DNA of 64,000 nt from Candidatus Binataceae bacterium (GTDB taxonomy: Bacteria > Desulfobacterota > Binatia > Binatales > Binataceae). The stretch is from contig DATGHL010000004.1 of NCBI GenBank assembly GCA_035308025.1, positions 66,678 through 130,677 on the forward strand, written 5' to 3'. The notes under the pieces were generated by a model, which worked only from the letters and a program-made list of their open reading frames with translations, was not told the DNA's origin and searched no databases. This document shows positions 55,297 to 64,000 of the stretch, piece after piece (position 1 is the first letter of the stretch; the number at the start of each line of letters is the position of its first letter). A program made the translations under genes and the position numbers.

Positions 55297-55395
55297 GGCT
55301 CCAACGTAACACGCCGCGTTGAACCGACGCAGCAATCAGTTGAGAATTACCGGTACTTGGCGGTTAATCACACCAAGGAACAGAGGCGATAGGCG

Positions 55396-56400
55396 ATGAT
55401 CAAATTCGGCTATGTCATGGGCTTTCGCAATCCGCGCGGGCTCTCGAAGCTCAGCGACGCCGATTTCTACTCGGCCATGTTCGAGCAGATTGAATACCTC
55501 GATCGCGCCGGCTTCGAGACCATCTGGACCACCGAGCATCACTTTGTCGAGGACGGCTACCTCTCGTCGGTGATGCCGATGATGGCCGCGATGGCGGCGC
55601 GCACCAAACGGGTCAAGGTCGGCAGCTTCGTTCTGCTCGGACCATTTTATCATCCGCTGCGGCTGGCCGAGGACGCCGCGCTGATCGACGTCATCTCGAA
55701 CGGCCGCCTGCGGTTGGGAATCGGCGTCGGCTATCGTCTTGAAGAGTTCGAAATTCTGCAGGTGCCGATCAAAGAGCGGCTCGGCCGGACGCTCGAAGGA
55801 ATCGAGATCATGAAGCGGGCCTGGACCGGCGAGCGCTTCAGCTTTGCCGGCAAGTACTTCAATTTCAAAAATGCGCTGGTCCGTCCGAAACCGGTGAGCC
55901 TGAAGGGTCCCGAACTCTTGTGGGGCGGGATGGCGCCAAAATCGATCAAACGCAGCGCACAGATGGACTTGGGCTTCGCCTGCAATCTCGGCGCCGCGGA
56001 AATCAACCAATATCACGATGCCCTGCGCGAGCTCGGCAAGGATCCGCGCGGCTACAGTGTGATCAACACCCGCCAGGTCTATGTTGCGGACAGCGAGGAT
56101 CAAGCCTGGGCGGAGATCGAGCCCGGCCTGATGTACCAGATGAAGCTCTACGGGGAGTGGCTGAGCGCCGGCGGGATCGCGGGTTCGAGCGTCTATCGCC
56201 CGGACGCCGAGGCGCTGCGGAAGAGCTCGATTCTTGGCCCGCCACATCGAGTTATCGGCCAGCTAAAAGAACTGGTCGCGCACGTACCCATGACTGAACT
56301 CGCGATCATGATCCAGCAACCGGGACTCGACCCGAAACTGGCGATGCGCTCGCTCCAGCGCTTCAGCACCGAGGTCCTGCCGGTCCTGAACCAGCAATGA
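55396..56400 (+). CDS. LLM class flavin-dependent oxidoreductase
   Basis: A 334-residue luciferase-like enzyme: FGYVMGFRNPRG, DRAGFETIWTTEHHFVEDGYLSSVMPMMAAMAARTKRVKVGSFVLLGPFYHPLRLAEDAALIDVISNGRLRLGIGVGYR. It is the third family member in the window and is not close to the other two. A zinc-dependent alcohol dehydrogenase gene follows after 58 bases on the same strand, so both may act on the same substrate. GAGGCGATAGGCG precedes the ATG. Confidence 0.88.
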   Translation: MIKFGYVMGFRNPRGLSKLSDADFYSAMFEQIEYLDRAGFETIWTTEHHFVEDGYLSSVMPMMAAMAARTKRVKVGSFVLLGPFYHPLRLAEDAALIDVISNGRLRLGIGVGYRLEEFEILQVPIKERLGRTLEGIEIMKRAWTGERFSFAGKYFNFKNALVRPKPVSLKGPELLWGGMAPKSIKRSAQMDLGFACNLGAAEINQYHDALRELGKDPRGYSVINTRQVYVADSEDQAWAEIEPGLMYQMKLYGEWLSAGGIAGSSVYRPDAEALRKSSILGPPHRVIGQLKELVAHVPMTELAIMIQQPGLDPKLAMRSLQRFSTEVLPVLNQQ

Positions 56401-56458
56401 AATCCCGGCCCGCGAGCCGCCCTCAAAGCAAATCGTTATTCAAAGGTTACCTGTAGTT

Positions 56459-57478
56459 ATGAAAGTTGCGCGATTGTATGATTTTGGCGATATCCGGGTT
56501 GAAGAGAGCGCGCGGCCCGAGGTTGGCAGCGACGACCTTCTCGTGCGTGCGCGCGCCTGCGGCATCTGCTCTGGCGACATCATGCCCTGGTACATCCGGC
56601 GCAAAGCGCCGCTGGTGCTGGGCCACGAACCGGTCGGCGTGGTCGAGGAGACGGGCGCGGCGGTGCGCGGTTTCAGCCGCGGGGATCGCGTTTTCGTGCA
56701 TCATCATGCGCCCTGCTTCAACTGCACATCATGCCGACGCGGCGAATATGTGCAATGCCCCACCTGGCGCGCGACCAAGCTGACGCCGGGCGGGATGGCC
56801 GAATATTTCATCGTCGCCACGGCCAATCAGCGCGACACTTTCAAGCTCCCCGATGCGATCGATGATCTGAACGGCGTTCTGATCGAGCCGGCCGCGTGCG
56901 TGGTCAAGTCGCTGCGGCGCTCGGGGCTGCGCGCGGGCGAATCGATCCTGGTGATCGGGTTAGGGATCATGGGCATGATGCACGTGCGGATCGCACGCCA
57001 TCTGGGCGCGGGTCTGATTATCGGGGCCGATCTTTTCGAGACGCGGGCGCGGCGCGCCCAGGAACTCGGCGCCGACCGCGGAATCGTCGTCAGCGGCAAC
57101 AACCTGGCCGAGCAGGTCAGCGAGATCACCAGCGGCGCGATGGCCGATGTCGTCATCGTGGGTCCGGGAACGTCTGCGGCAATCGCCTCAGCGATCGCCG
57201 TGGCGGGTAAAGGGGCAACGGTCGTGCAGTTCACCGCGACGCCGCCGGAAGACGAATTAACCGTACGTCCGCACGATCTCTACTTCAACGAGACCCGGCT
57301 GGTTCCGAGCTATTCGTGCGGTCCCGACGATACCCGCGAAGCTCTGGCCCTGATCGAGCGCGGGGTGATCAGCGCGCGGGAATTGGTCACTCATCAGTTC
57401 CCGCTGCAGGCCGCGCCGGAGGCCTTCGCGCAGGCGCAGAAGCCCGAATCACTCAAGGTCGTGGTGACCTTTCCGTGA
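56459..57478 (+). CDS. Zinc-dependent alcohol dehydrogenase family protein
   Basis: A 339-residue medium-chain dehydrogenase. The catalytic zinc site is Cys38 with the GHEPVG His-Glu pair (CGICSGDIMPW ... LGHEPVGVVEE), and the structural zinc cysteines are CFNCTSCRRGEYVQC. The Rossmann fold follows with VIGLGIMGMMHVRIARHLGAG and an acidic residue (GADLFETRAR) suggesting NAD preference. Such enzymes oxidise secondary or polyol alcohols or threonine. It lies after the flavin oxidoreductase gene and before a strong hairpin. Confidence 0.88.
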   Translation: MKVARLYDFGDIRVEESARPEVGSDDLLVRARACGICSGDIMPWYIRRKAPLVLGHEPVGVVEETGAAVRGFSRGDRVFVHHHAPCFNCTSCRRGEYVQCPTWRATKLTPGGMAEYFIVATANQRDTFKLPDAIDDLNGVLIEPAACVVKSLRRSGLRAGESILVIGLGIMGMMHVRIARHLGAGLIIGADLFETRARRAQELGADRGIVVSGNNLAEQVSEITSGAMADVVIVGPGTSAAIASAIAVAGKGATVVQFTATPPEDELTVRPHDLYFNETRLVPSYSCGPDDTREALALIERGVISARELVTHQFPLQAAPEAFAQAQKPESLKVVVTFP

Positions 57479-57537
57479 CCGCGCAGCTCAGACGACGCAG
57501 TGCATCCGGCCAGCCGCGCCGAATGGCCGCATGATTG

Positions 57538-57574
57538 ATGAGAGGACGTTCACACGAGGCGAACGCCCTCTCAT
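57538..57574. terminator. Hairpin between convergent genes (likely bidirectional terminator)
   Basis: ATGAGAGG-A-CGTTC pairs with GAACG-C-CCTCTCAT around a nine-base loop, 13 pairs with one mismatch. It lies between the stop of the alcohol dehydrogenase gene and the stop of the His-rich lipoprotein gene. A weak TTTC tail follows on the plus strand. Confidence 0.65.
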
Positions 57575-57607
57575 TTCAAAACGGAACTAGCTGTTAGAAA
57601 AGCCCGA

Positions 57608-58045
57608 TCAGGACGCTGATGGAGCCGGAGCCGGCGCGCTGCTATCGGCCGGGGCCGGAGCTGCTGCTGCACCACTATCGGCCGGGCTCGAGCTTGCTGC
57701 CGGAGCGGCCATGTGATGCATGTGATGGTGCATATGGTGCACCCAATGATGGTGATGCGTGCCGCCCATCGAAGTCTTCTCCGCGATGGCCTCAGCGCGA
57801 TCCGCCGCCGCCTTCGCATCCGCCGCCGCCGAATCAGTCTTGGCTGCAGCCGCCTGCGCTGAATCCGCCGCCTGCTTGGCGTCGGCCGCGGCCTTGTCTG
57901 CGCGCGAAGCCGATTGATCGGCCTGAGTGGCCGCGTTGGTCGCCTTCGTGACGGCGTCGCTTGTGCAACCGGCCGTCAGCGACAGCGCGAGCACCGCGCC
58001 CGCGAGCCCAAGCAGTTTAGAGAATTTCACGACTGATCCTTCCAT
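57608..58045 (-). CDS. Alanine-zipper lipoprotein with a histidine-rich segment
   Basis: A 145-residue protein. A signal peptide ending in a lipobox (LSLTAGC) is followed by about 65 residues of Ala-rich heptads (AADAKQAADSAQAAAAKTDSA), as in Lpp-like alanine zippers that trimerise in the periplasm. Then comes an unusual stretch with ten His in nineteen residues (THHHHWVHHMHHHMHHM) and a Pro/Ala/Ser tail. AGGAGG six bases before the ATG is a very strong ribosome site, suggesting high expression. The His cluster could bind metal. A shorter, plainer relative lies at 60627. Confidence 0.8.
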   Translation of the reverse strand: MEGSVVKFSKLLGLAGAVLALSLTAGCTSDAVTKATNAATQADQSASRADKAAADAKQAADSAQAAAAKTDSAAADAKAAADRAEAIAEKTSMGGTHHHHWVHHMHHHMHHMAAPAASSSPADSGAAAAPAPADSSAPAPAPSAS

Positions 58046-58223
58046 CCTTTTCCTCCTTAAATCCGTTCAGCGACAGGCTACACAACAGCGCCGCGCTTCT
58101 CTTCAATTGTTCCGCACCCATACTCGCCGTAGCGAAAGGCAGCATACAGTATCAGATGCACCTATCGCAATCCGATTCACCTATACCTACATGACCGCTT
58201 TGTGGTTCCGGATCTTTTCGGGA

Positions 58224-59957
58224 CTAAAAATCGTCGCCGCCCATTCCCATATCGTCCATGCCACCCATGCCTCCCATGCCTCCCATACCACCCATGCCTC
58301 CCATACCGCCCATGCCACCCATACCGCCCATACCACCCATACCGCCCATGCCTCCGGGTGGCATCGCCGGCGGACCGGCTTTCCTCGGCTTCTCGATGAT
58401 CGCCGCTTCGGTGGTGAGCAGTAGCGAAGCGACGCTCGCGGCATTTTCCAATGCCGAGCGCACGACCTTCGCCGGATCGATTACTCCGGCCTTGACCAGG
58501 TCCTCGTATTCTTCGGTGCCGGCATTGAAGCCGAAATCGCCCTTGCCCTCTTCGACCTTGTTGAAGACCACGGCAGGTTCATGGCCGGCGTTGAAAGCGA
58601 TCTGGCGCAGCGGCTCGCCCATCGCGCGCACGACGATGCCGGCGCCGGCCTTACGCTCTTCGCTTAGCTGCAGACGCTCGACTGCCTTGATTGCGCGCAC
58701 TAGCGCGACGCCGCCGCCCGCGACGACGCCTTCGTCAATCGCGGCCTTGAGCGCGTGCACGGCGTCGTCCACGCGGGCTTTCTTTTCCTTGAGCTCGACC
58801 TCGCTGGCGGCGCCGACTTTAATCACGGCGACGCCGCTGGTGAGTTTCGCCAGCCGCTCTTCGAGTTTCTCGCGATCGTAGTCCGAGGTGGTTTGCGCAA
58901 TCTGGCCGCGGATCAGATCCACGCGTCCCTGGAGGTCGGCTTTCTTGCCTTGGCCGCCAACGATGGTGGTGTTGTCCTTGTCGATAATCACGCGACGGCA
59001 CTTGCCCAACTGATTGATCTGGACGTTTTCGAGCTTGCCGCCAAGTTCTTCGGCAATGACCTGGCCGCCGGTCAGGGTCGCCATGTCCTGGAGAGTTTCC
59101 TTGCGCCGATCGCCGAAACCCGGGGCCTTGACCGCGGCAATCTTGAGCGCGCCACGCAGCTTGTTGACGACCAGCGTCGCCAGCGCTTCACCCTCGACCT
59201 CCTCAGAGATGATCAGGAAAGGCCGGCCGTTCTGCAGCACCTTCTCCAACAGCGGCACAAGATCGCGCAAATTGGCGATTTTCTTTTCGTGAAAGAGAAT
59301 CAACGGCTCTTCGAGCTCGACCGTCATGCGCGCCGGATTGGTCACGAAATAAGGCGACAGGTAGCCGCGGTCAAAGCGCATTCCTTCGACCAGTTCGAGC
59401 GTGGTCTCAAGGCCGCGCGCCTCCTCGACCGTGACGACGCCCTCCTTGCCGACCTTGTCCATCGATTCGGCGAGGATTTTGCCGATCGTCGCGTCGCCGT
59501 TAGCCGCGATCGTCGCGACCTGTTCCATGCGCGTGCGATCCTTGACCGGCCGCGCCATCTCCTTGATCTCGCTGACCGCAGCGGTGACGGCGGCGTCGAT
59601 CCCGCGCTTGAGTTCCATCGCCGGGATCCCCGCCGCCAGCAATTTGATGCCTTCGTTGATGATGGCGCGCGCCAGCACCGTCGCGGTAGTGGTGCCGTCC
59701 CCGGCGACATCGTTGGTCTTTTGCGCGACCTCGCGGATGAGCTTGGCGCCGAGGTTCTCGAACTTGTTATCCAGCTCGATCTCCTTGACGACCGTGACCC
59801 CATCCTTGGTGATAACCGGCGCGCCAAAGCTCTTCTCGAGCAGGACGTGACGGCCCTTGGGTCCGAGGGTTACGCGCGCGGCCTCGGCCACCAGCGTTGC
59901 GCCCTTGATAATTCCAGCCCGGGCGCGTTCATGCAGTTCGATGATTTTCGCTGACAT
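58224..59957 (-). CDS. groEL: Chaperonin GroEL with an extended GGM tail
   Basis: A 577-residue chaperonin; usual length is 540-550. The ATPase motifs are intact: [50 protein letters not shown]. The N-terminus ([35 protein letters not shown]) is a little longer than usual. The C-terminal tail contains about eleven consecutive GGM units before [10 protein letters not shown], several times the E. coli number. groES is absent on both sides, so the gene may be a second groEL copy. GGAGAAAGG precedes the ATG; no CIRCE element is visible. Confidence 0.96.
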   Translation of the reverse strand: MSAKIIELHERARAGIIKGATLVAEAARVTLGPKGRHVLLEKSFGAPVITKDGVTVVKEIELDNKFENLGAKLIREVAQKTNDVAGDGTTTATVLARAIINEGIKLLAAGIPAMELKRGIDAAVTAAVSEIKEMARPVKDRTRMEQVATIAANGDATIGKILAESMDKVGKEGVVTVEEARGLETTLELVEGMRFDRGYLSPYFVTNPARMTVELEEPLILFHEKKIANLRDLVPLLEKVLQNGRPFLIISEEVEGEALATLVVNKLRGALKIAAVKAPGFGDRRKETLQDMATLTGGQVIAEELGGKLENVQINQLGKCRRVIIDKDNTTIVGGQGKKADLQGRVDLIRGQIAQTTSDYDREKLEERLAKLTSGVAVIKVGAASEVELKEKKARVDDAVHALKAAIDEGVVAGGGVALVRAIKAVERLQLSEERKAGAGIVVRAMGEPLRQIAFNAGHEPAVVFNKVEEGKGDFGFNAGTEEYEDLVKAGVIDPAKVVRSALENAASVASLLLTTEAAIIEKPRKAGPPAMPPGGMGGMGGMGGMGGMGGMGGMGGMGGMGGMGGMDDMGMGGDDF

Positions 59958-60109
59958 TTTGTCCTTTCTCCGACTTAATTGCTGTTTATTGGTAAAACGA
60001 TTGGCAGATCGGCCCTGATTCTTGGTGCGTGAAGATTAAGCACTGAAGCCCAATGCGCAACCTATTTCGCGCCGCTTTCTCTTGAGTTCGAGAGGTGTAG
60101 CATGGGGTC

Positions 60110-60556
60110 ATGAGCACGAGATTGCGGCGTTTTGATTTCAATCATTGGATTATTACGCGGGCGTCGTCGGCCGATTTGCGCGTCGGCGTATTGTTGATGG
60201 CGCTGATTTCGCTCTCCCTCGCCGCCCGACCGCTCCATGCCGCGTCCGCTCTCTTTATCACCGGCTCCTTGTCCATTAGCACTCTGACACAAGCGAGTGC
60301 CAATAGCGAAGAAGAAGCCGAAGTTCCCCCCGAGCAGGTGGAAAAATATATCGCGGTCTATCGGGCGATGCAGCATGACCGCACCCTGCCGATCGAACAG
60401 GCCGCGTCTCAGCAGGGGATGACCCTCGAAGCTTTTCGCCAGCTCGAGAACCGCGTGCAACGTGACGACGGCGCGATGGAGCATGTCCGCGACGCGCTTA
60501 AGGAGTCGGCCGAGGGCCCAGCCCCTTCAGCAACGCCAACGGAACGTAAGCAGTAA
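60110..60556 (+). CDS. Secreted protein of unknown function
   Basis: A 148-residue protein. A positively charged N-terminus of about 25 residues precedes a hydrophobic stretch (VGVLLMALISLSLAARPLHAAS), a long but plausible signal peptide. The mature part is an acidic helical domain (EEEAEVPPEQVEKYIAVYRAMQHDRTLPIEQAASQQGMTLEAFRQLENRVQRDDG), similar in layout to DUF4168-type proteins, though I cannot confirm that family. It is divergent from groEL, from which it is separated by about 150 bases. Confidence 0.65.
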   Translation: MSTRLRRFDFNHWIITRASSADLRVGVLLMALISLSLAARPLHAASALFITGSLSISTLTQASANSEEEAEVPPEQVEKYIAVYRAMQHDRTLPIEQAASQQGMTLEAFRQLENRVQRDDGAMEHVRDALKESAEGPAPSATPTERKQ

Positions 60557-60626
60557 TCTGTGCCGGTAACGGCAGGAACGCGCGGCGGGCGCTCTCGTGA
60601 GCGCCCGCCCCCAAATTTGGATCCGA

Positions 60627-60902
60627 CTACTTCACGACTGAGGAATTAAACGCGGCTTCGACACGCGCCGCCGCGTCGCTCGCCCGACGGCTCGAATCTT
60701 CGGCCGCCGCCGCATTCTGATCAGCCTTTTGGCTGGCCGCCTGCGCCAGTTGCGCCGAGCCTTCGGCGTTGGACGCATCCGAACTCGCCTGGGCAGCAGA
60801 ATGCGCCGCCTTATCGGCCTGAAGGTTGACGTCGGCGGTGCAGGCCGCGGCAAACGCCGCCAGGGACAATGCTCCAACAAGAACCGAGAATTTCCTTATC
60901 AT
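60627..60902 (-). CDS. Alanine-zipper lipoprotein
   Basis: A 91-residue protein with signal and lipobox (LSLAAFAAAC) and an Ala-rich heptad helix (AHSAAQASSDASNAEGSAQLAQAASQKADQNAAAAEDSSRRAS). It resembles small outer-membrane alanine-zipper lipoproteins such as OprI and Lpp and lacks the C-terminal Lys context for peptidoglycan linkage only in part (it does end in Lys). GGAGG lies just before the ATG. The two lipoproteins of this type bracket groEL. Confidence 0.78.
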   Translation of the reverse strand: MIRKFSVLVGALSLAAFAAACTADVNLQADKAAHSAAQASSDASNAEGSAQLAQAASQKADQNAAAAEDSSRRASDAAARVEAAFNSSVVK

Positions 60903-61111
60903 CCGAGCCTCCTCAAGTTTCGCCAGAATCCTGATCTTGATTTAGAATCTGCGGGTTTCAAGTTAGCGAGAATGAAGGGTAATGGAAACCCTGCCAAACT
61001 CACGAATTGGATGCGATGGTTACAAATCGACCTGATTGAGGCAAGGCGCTTCGGACCCGGGTGCTGCTTCAATGCAGCCTTGATTTTCCTTGAACGCAGC
61101 TCGCACACTTC

Positions 61112-61149
61112 TGACCTTGGCCGCGCGTCGCAGACTCCGCCGCCCCCTG
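61112..61149. repeat. Dispersed 38-bp repeat, copy B, downstream of hemW
   Basis: Reverse complement of the repeat in pcnB with one difference. It lies 35 bases beyond the hemW stop, in a 281-base gap that has no gene I can support. The gap also holds a small stem (CGCTCC/GGAGCG, 61154-61170) that might end hemW transcription. Confidence 0.85.
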
Positions 61150-61183
61150 TGCTCGCTCCGCGCTGGAGCGCTTCGCTAGCGCC

Positions 61184-62332
61184 TCAAACGAACTCCGCAA
61201 AGACCGAATCACCCAGTTCGACGCCACGATCGCTCAGGAAAACGCGGCCGCCGCGGCTTATCAGTAAGCCGTCCTCGACCAGACGACGGCTGACGCCCGC
61301 GAAGGAATCATCGAGGGGCTGCCCGAAGCGACGCTCGAACTCAGCAATCGCAAAACCGTCACGCAAGCGCAGATTGAGGAAGACAAATTCGCTCATCGCA
61401 GCCGGCCGATCGATAGTTTCGCCGCCGACCTCAGCTATTTTGTTCGCACGTACGAGCTCGATATAACGAGACGGCGCCTTTTCATTCCACCAGCGGCGAC
61501 CGCCGATCGCACTCTGCGCGAAGCTGTGGGCGCCTGCGCCGAGACCGAGATAACTCTCTGCATGCCAGTAAGTTAGATTGTGCCGCGCCTCGTGCCCCGG
61601 GGCGGCATAGTTGGAGATCTCGTACATCGGATAGCCGCGACGCGGGATTTCGTGGCGCACCGTCGAGAAGATCGCGGCCTGAGCGTCGTTGCTCAACTCG
61701 CGGATGCGTCCGCGCTTGCGCTCAGCGAAAAAGACCGTGCCCTCTTCGAAGGTCAGGTTGTAGGCCGAGACGTGATCGGGCTCGAGCGCAACCACCTCCG
61801 CGATATCGTTCAGGACGTCCGCGGCAGTCTGGCCCGGGACGGCGAAGATGAGATCGAGATTGAGCCGCGCAAAACCCGCACGGCGGACGGCGCGCGCTGC
61901 TGCGCGAGTCTCCTCGGCGCTGTGGAGGCGTCCTAGGAACTTCAGAATCGCCGGGTTGAACGATTGCGCGCCAAAGCTGATCCGATTGACGCCGGCGATG
62001 CGAAAGCCCGCGAGCTTGGCGCTATCGACGGTGCCGGGGTTGGCCTCGAGCGTGATCTCCGCGTCGGCTTCGACGCCGAAAATTGCCGCCGCCGCGTCGA
62101 TCAGCGCGCCAATCGAGCGCGGGGCAAAAAGCGACGGCGTCCCGCCCCCGAAAAAGATCGTTTTGACTCGCCCGCCGCTCCAGTTCGGCTCGGCAGCTCG
62201 CGCCCGCATCTCGGCGATCAGCGCGTCCGTGTAGGCCTGTTCGGGCCAGCTCGACGCCGCGTGCGAGTTGAAATCGCAATACGGACATTTCGAGTGGCAG
62301 TAGGGGATATGAATGTAAAGTGAGAAGGGCAT
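61184..62332 (-). CDS. hemW: Radical SAM family heme chaperone HemW
   Basis: A 382-residue protein with the iron-sulfur cysteines Cys12, Cys16 and Cys19 (YCHSKCPYCDF), the GGGTPSLF motif, and the HemW-specific HNLTYW box followed by YLGLGAGAHSF. The C-terminal HemW domain (FVFLNLRLRDGFAIAEFERRFG) is complete. HemW binds heme and delivers it to respiratory proteins; it does not act as the coproporphyrinogen oxidase HemN. It is divergent from murJ. Confidence 0.93.
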   Translation of the reverse strand: MPFSLYIHIPYCHSKCPYCDFNSHAASSWPEQAYTDALIAEMRARAAEPNWSGGRVKTIFFGGGTPSLFAPRSIGALIDAAAAIFGVEADAEITLEANPGTVDSAKLAGFRIAGVNRISFGAQSFNPAILKFLGRLHSAEETRAAARAVRRAGFARLNLDLIFAVPGQTAADVLNDIAEVVALEPDHVSAYNLTFEEGTVFFAERKRGRIRELSNDAQAAIFSTVRHEIPRRGYPMYEISNYAAPGHEARHNLTYWHAESYLGLGAGAHSFAQSAIGGRRWWNEKAPSRYIELVRANKIAEVGGETIDRPAAMSEFVFLNLRLRDGFAIAEFERRFGQPLDDSFAGVSRRLVEDGLLISRGGRVFLSDRGVELGDSVFAEFV

Positions 62333-62464
62333 TTTCGTAGCTCATTCATCATATGCGGCGCGGCTGACCCTCGCTACGTTTTGAACCGTTTCGATTAATC
62401 CTGCCTCGATGTCCTGCGCGGAAATTCCGCGTCGGCTACACGCGGCGCGGGCGCGCCGCTATAC

Positions 62465-64000
62465 TTGAGCGCGATTCCTCCAAGGAGCTCGCCGGTCGCA
62501 ACTCGAAGCCATCACGAAGCGCCAGCGGAAACCGGTCCGGCCGCAAGCGGCGACAAGGTTCGCGGCGGCACTAGCCTCGCGTTGCTGGTGGGCGCGGGAA
62601 TCCTGCTGAGCCGGATCGCCGGACTCATCCGCGAGAGTATTTTCGCACACTATCTGGGCAACTCAGCGGCCGCCGACGCCTTCAAGGCCGGCTTCAGAAT
62701 TCCGAATATCCTGCAGAATCTCTTCGGCGAGGGCGTGCTCTCGGCCTCGTTCATTCCGGTTTACAGCCGGCTGCTCAGCGAGGGCGAGGAAGAGGCGGCT
62801 GACCTGCTGGCGTGGTCCGTCGGTGCGATCCTTGGGCTGGCGATCGCGATCCTGGTGGTCGCGGGCGTGCTCTTCACCCCCTATCTGATCGACGCGATCG
62901 CGCCGGGCTTTCACGGCGCGCGCCGCGACCTGACCATCCGCATCGTGCGCATCCTGTTTCCCGGCGCTGGGCTGCTCGTGATGTCGGCCTGGTGCCTCGG
63001 CGTCCTCAACAGCCACCATCGGTTCTTCGCCTCCTACACGGCGCCGGTGGCGTGGAACGCCGCGATTATCGCCGCGCTGATCTTTTACGGCCCGCGCAGC
63101 ACTCAGGACGGGCTTGCGCTCAAGGCGGCGTGGGGCTCGGTCGCCGGGGCGGCACTCCAGATTATCGTCCAACTACCGCAGACGCTCCCATTGCTAGGCC
63201 CACTGCGTATCCATTTCGCGCGAGTGCGGACGGAGCTGCGCAACGTCTTCAACAACCTGATGCCGGTGATCGCCAGTCGCGGCGTCGCGCAGGTCAGCGG
63301 CTATATCGATAATCTGCTCGCGAGCCTGCTCCCGGTCGGCGCAGTGGCCGGGCTCAACTACGCGCAGATTCTCTACCTCCTGCCGGTGAGCCTGTTCGGG
63401 ATGTCGGTGGCGGCGGCGGAGCTGCCCGCGATGTCGCGCGTGACGGTCGCGACCAACACCGCGTCCGCCGAGGCGCTGCGCGCGCGGCTCAATGCCGGAC
63501 TGCGGCAGATCTCGTTCATGGTGGTGCCATCGGCCGCGGCCTTTCTGATCATCGGCGACGTCATCGTGGCACTGCTGTTCCAGTCGGGCGCCTTCAAGCA
63601 TCGCGACGCACTCTACGTCTGGGCGATCCTCGCCGGCTCGGCGGTCGGCTTGCTGGCCGCCACGATGAGCCGGCTCTACAACTCGACCTACTACGCGATG
63701 TGGGACACGCGCACACCTTTACGTTATGCGCTGATCCGGGTCGGCCTGACACTTGTGTTGGGCTACCTCTGCGCGATTATTCTGCCGCCGCTCTTCGGCA
63801 TCCCGATGCGCTGGGGCGTCGCCGGATTGTCGGCGTCGGCCGGCGTCGCGGCGTGGGTCGAGTTCACGTTGCTGCGGCGCAGCCTGAACCGGCGCCTCGG
63901 ATGGACCGGGCTGGAGCGGCGCTATCTCATCCAGCTGTGGGCGATGGCGCTCGCCGCGGGAGCGATCGCGTTTGCAGTCAAACACGAAGTCCACCGCGGC
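62465..64000 (+). CDS. murJ: Lipid II flippase MurJ, partial
   Basis: The open frame runs off the end of the window after 512 codons. It encodes an MVF/MATE-like polytopic membrane protein: ILLSRIAGLIRESIFAHYLGNSAAADAFKAGFRIPNILQNLFGEGVLSASFIPVYSRLLSEGE is the MurJ signature, and further helices follow, including LPVSLFGMSVAAAELPAMSR. MurJ flips lipid II across the inner membrane for peptidoglycan synthesis. The only initiation codon between the upstream stop and the first helix is a TTG, giving a disordered N-terminal extension of about 38 residues and no clear ribosome site, so the exact start is uncertain. Confidence 0.93.
   Translation, partial: MSAIPPRSSPVATRSHHEAPAETGPAASGDKVRGGTSLALLVGAGILLSRIAGLIRESIFAHYLGNSAAADAFKAGFRIPNILQNLFGEGVLSASFIPVYSRLLSEGEEEAADLLAWSVGAILGLAIAILVVAGVLFTPYLIDAIAPGFHGARRDLTIRIVRILFPGAGLLVMSAWCLGVLNSHHRFFASYTAPVAWNAAIIAALIFYGPRSTQDGLALKAAWGSVAGAALQIIVQLPQTLPLLGPLRIHFARVRTELRNVFNNLMPVIASRGVAQVSGYIDNLLASLLPVGAVAGLNYAQILYLLPVSLFGMSVAAAELPAMSRVTVATNTASAEALRARLNAGLRQISFMVVPSAAAFLIIGDVIVALLFQSGAFKHRDALYVWAILAGSAVGLLAATMSRLYNSTYYAMWDTRTPLRYALIRVGLTLVLGYLCAIILPPLFGIPMRWGVAGLSASAGVAAWVEFTLLRRSLNRRLGWTGLERRYLIQLWAMALAAGAIAFAVKHEVHRG

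Noticed and set aside
58250-58360. Short tandem repeat (ccacccatgcct type)
   Set aside because: It encodes the GGM tail of GroEL; it is reported there rather than as a non-coding repeat.
58755-59954. Open frame of 399 codons opposite groEL
   Set aside because: Mirror of groEL codon structure; groEL is unambiguous.
59958-60109. CIRCE operator upstream of groEL
   Set aside because: Only a half-like string (TTAAGCACTG) is present; no matching inverted arm.
60729-61466. Plus-strand frame of 245 codons over the lipoprotein and the end of hemW
   Set aside because: Opposite two supported genes; it includes the dispersed repeat by chance of position.

Overview
This is a high-GC chromosomal window from a Gram-negative bacterium. 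Lipoprotein signal peptides with LspA, RpoN, HemW and an AI-2E-type permease support this. The gene order (rpoN-hpf-ptsN-rapZ; thrS-infC-rpmI-rplT-pheS-pheT-HU/IHF-MerR; ffh-rpsP-khpA-rimM-trmD-RNA methylase-rplS) is the one usual in delta-proteobacterial relatives. Three CaiB/BaiF CoA-transferases, three luciferase-like flavin oxidoreductases, a phosphotriesterase-type hydrolase and VOC/GFA proteins in 64 kb suggest a soil or sediment organism rich in catabolic genes, for example Candidatus Binatota (Desulfobacterota_B). That placement is inference from gene content; there is no rRNA in the window.

Layout. 1-2.6 kb: 3' end of rpoN, then hpf, ptsN and rapZ. 2.6-9.2 kb, minus strand: a GFA protein, then an overlapping operon of AI-2E permease, CCA-adding enzyme and a nucleoside-type (BMP family) ABC transporter without its binding protein. 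9.2-13.2 kb: a decayed zinc-ribbon/nucleotide-cyclase gene, a large secreted protein split by a frameshift, and a VOC protein. 13.2-21 kb: tRNA-Val(GAC) and the thrS-infC-rpmI-rplT-pheST-HU/IHF-merR translation operon, in which infC appears to start at AUU. 21-25.5 kb, minus strand: phosphotriesterase homologue and ileS-lspA. 25.6-32.8 kb: DUF2141 protein, a CoA-transferase pair of which one member lacks the catalytic Asp, a secreted protein, comM/yifB and a nine-unit TPR membrane protein. 33-42 kb: SRP/ribosome operon, interrupted between the RNA methylase and rplS by about 4.8 kb of accessory genes behind a good sigma70-like promoter. 42-48.5 kb: bactofilin, two orphan peptide-ABC ATPases, a flavin monooxygenase, a lipoprotein, a CoA-transferase between 25-bp inverted repeats, and galU. 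48.5-57.5 kb: dksA-like, larC, queE, DHH phosphoesterase, pcnB, ilvE, Nudix, a flavin oxidoreductase and an alcohol dehydrogenase. 57.6-61 kb: groEL without groES, between two alanine-zipper lipoproteins. 61-64 kb: hemW and murJ (cut by the window end).

Observations I rate highest: (1) a 38-bp dispersed repeat present in frame inside pcnB and again beyond hemW with one mismatch, plus a diverged third copy; (2) 25-bp perfect inverted repeats around a CoA-transferase gene; (3) the AUU start of infC; (4) a CoA-transferase pair predicted to be heteromeric with one dead subunit; (5) the accessory cassette of two paralogous secreted NTF2-like proteins around a hydrolase and a flavin oxidoreductase inside the ribosomal operon. 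I did not find a phage, CRISPR array, insertion sequence or recognisable defence system.
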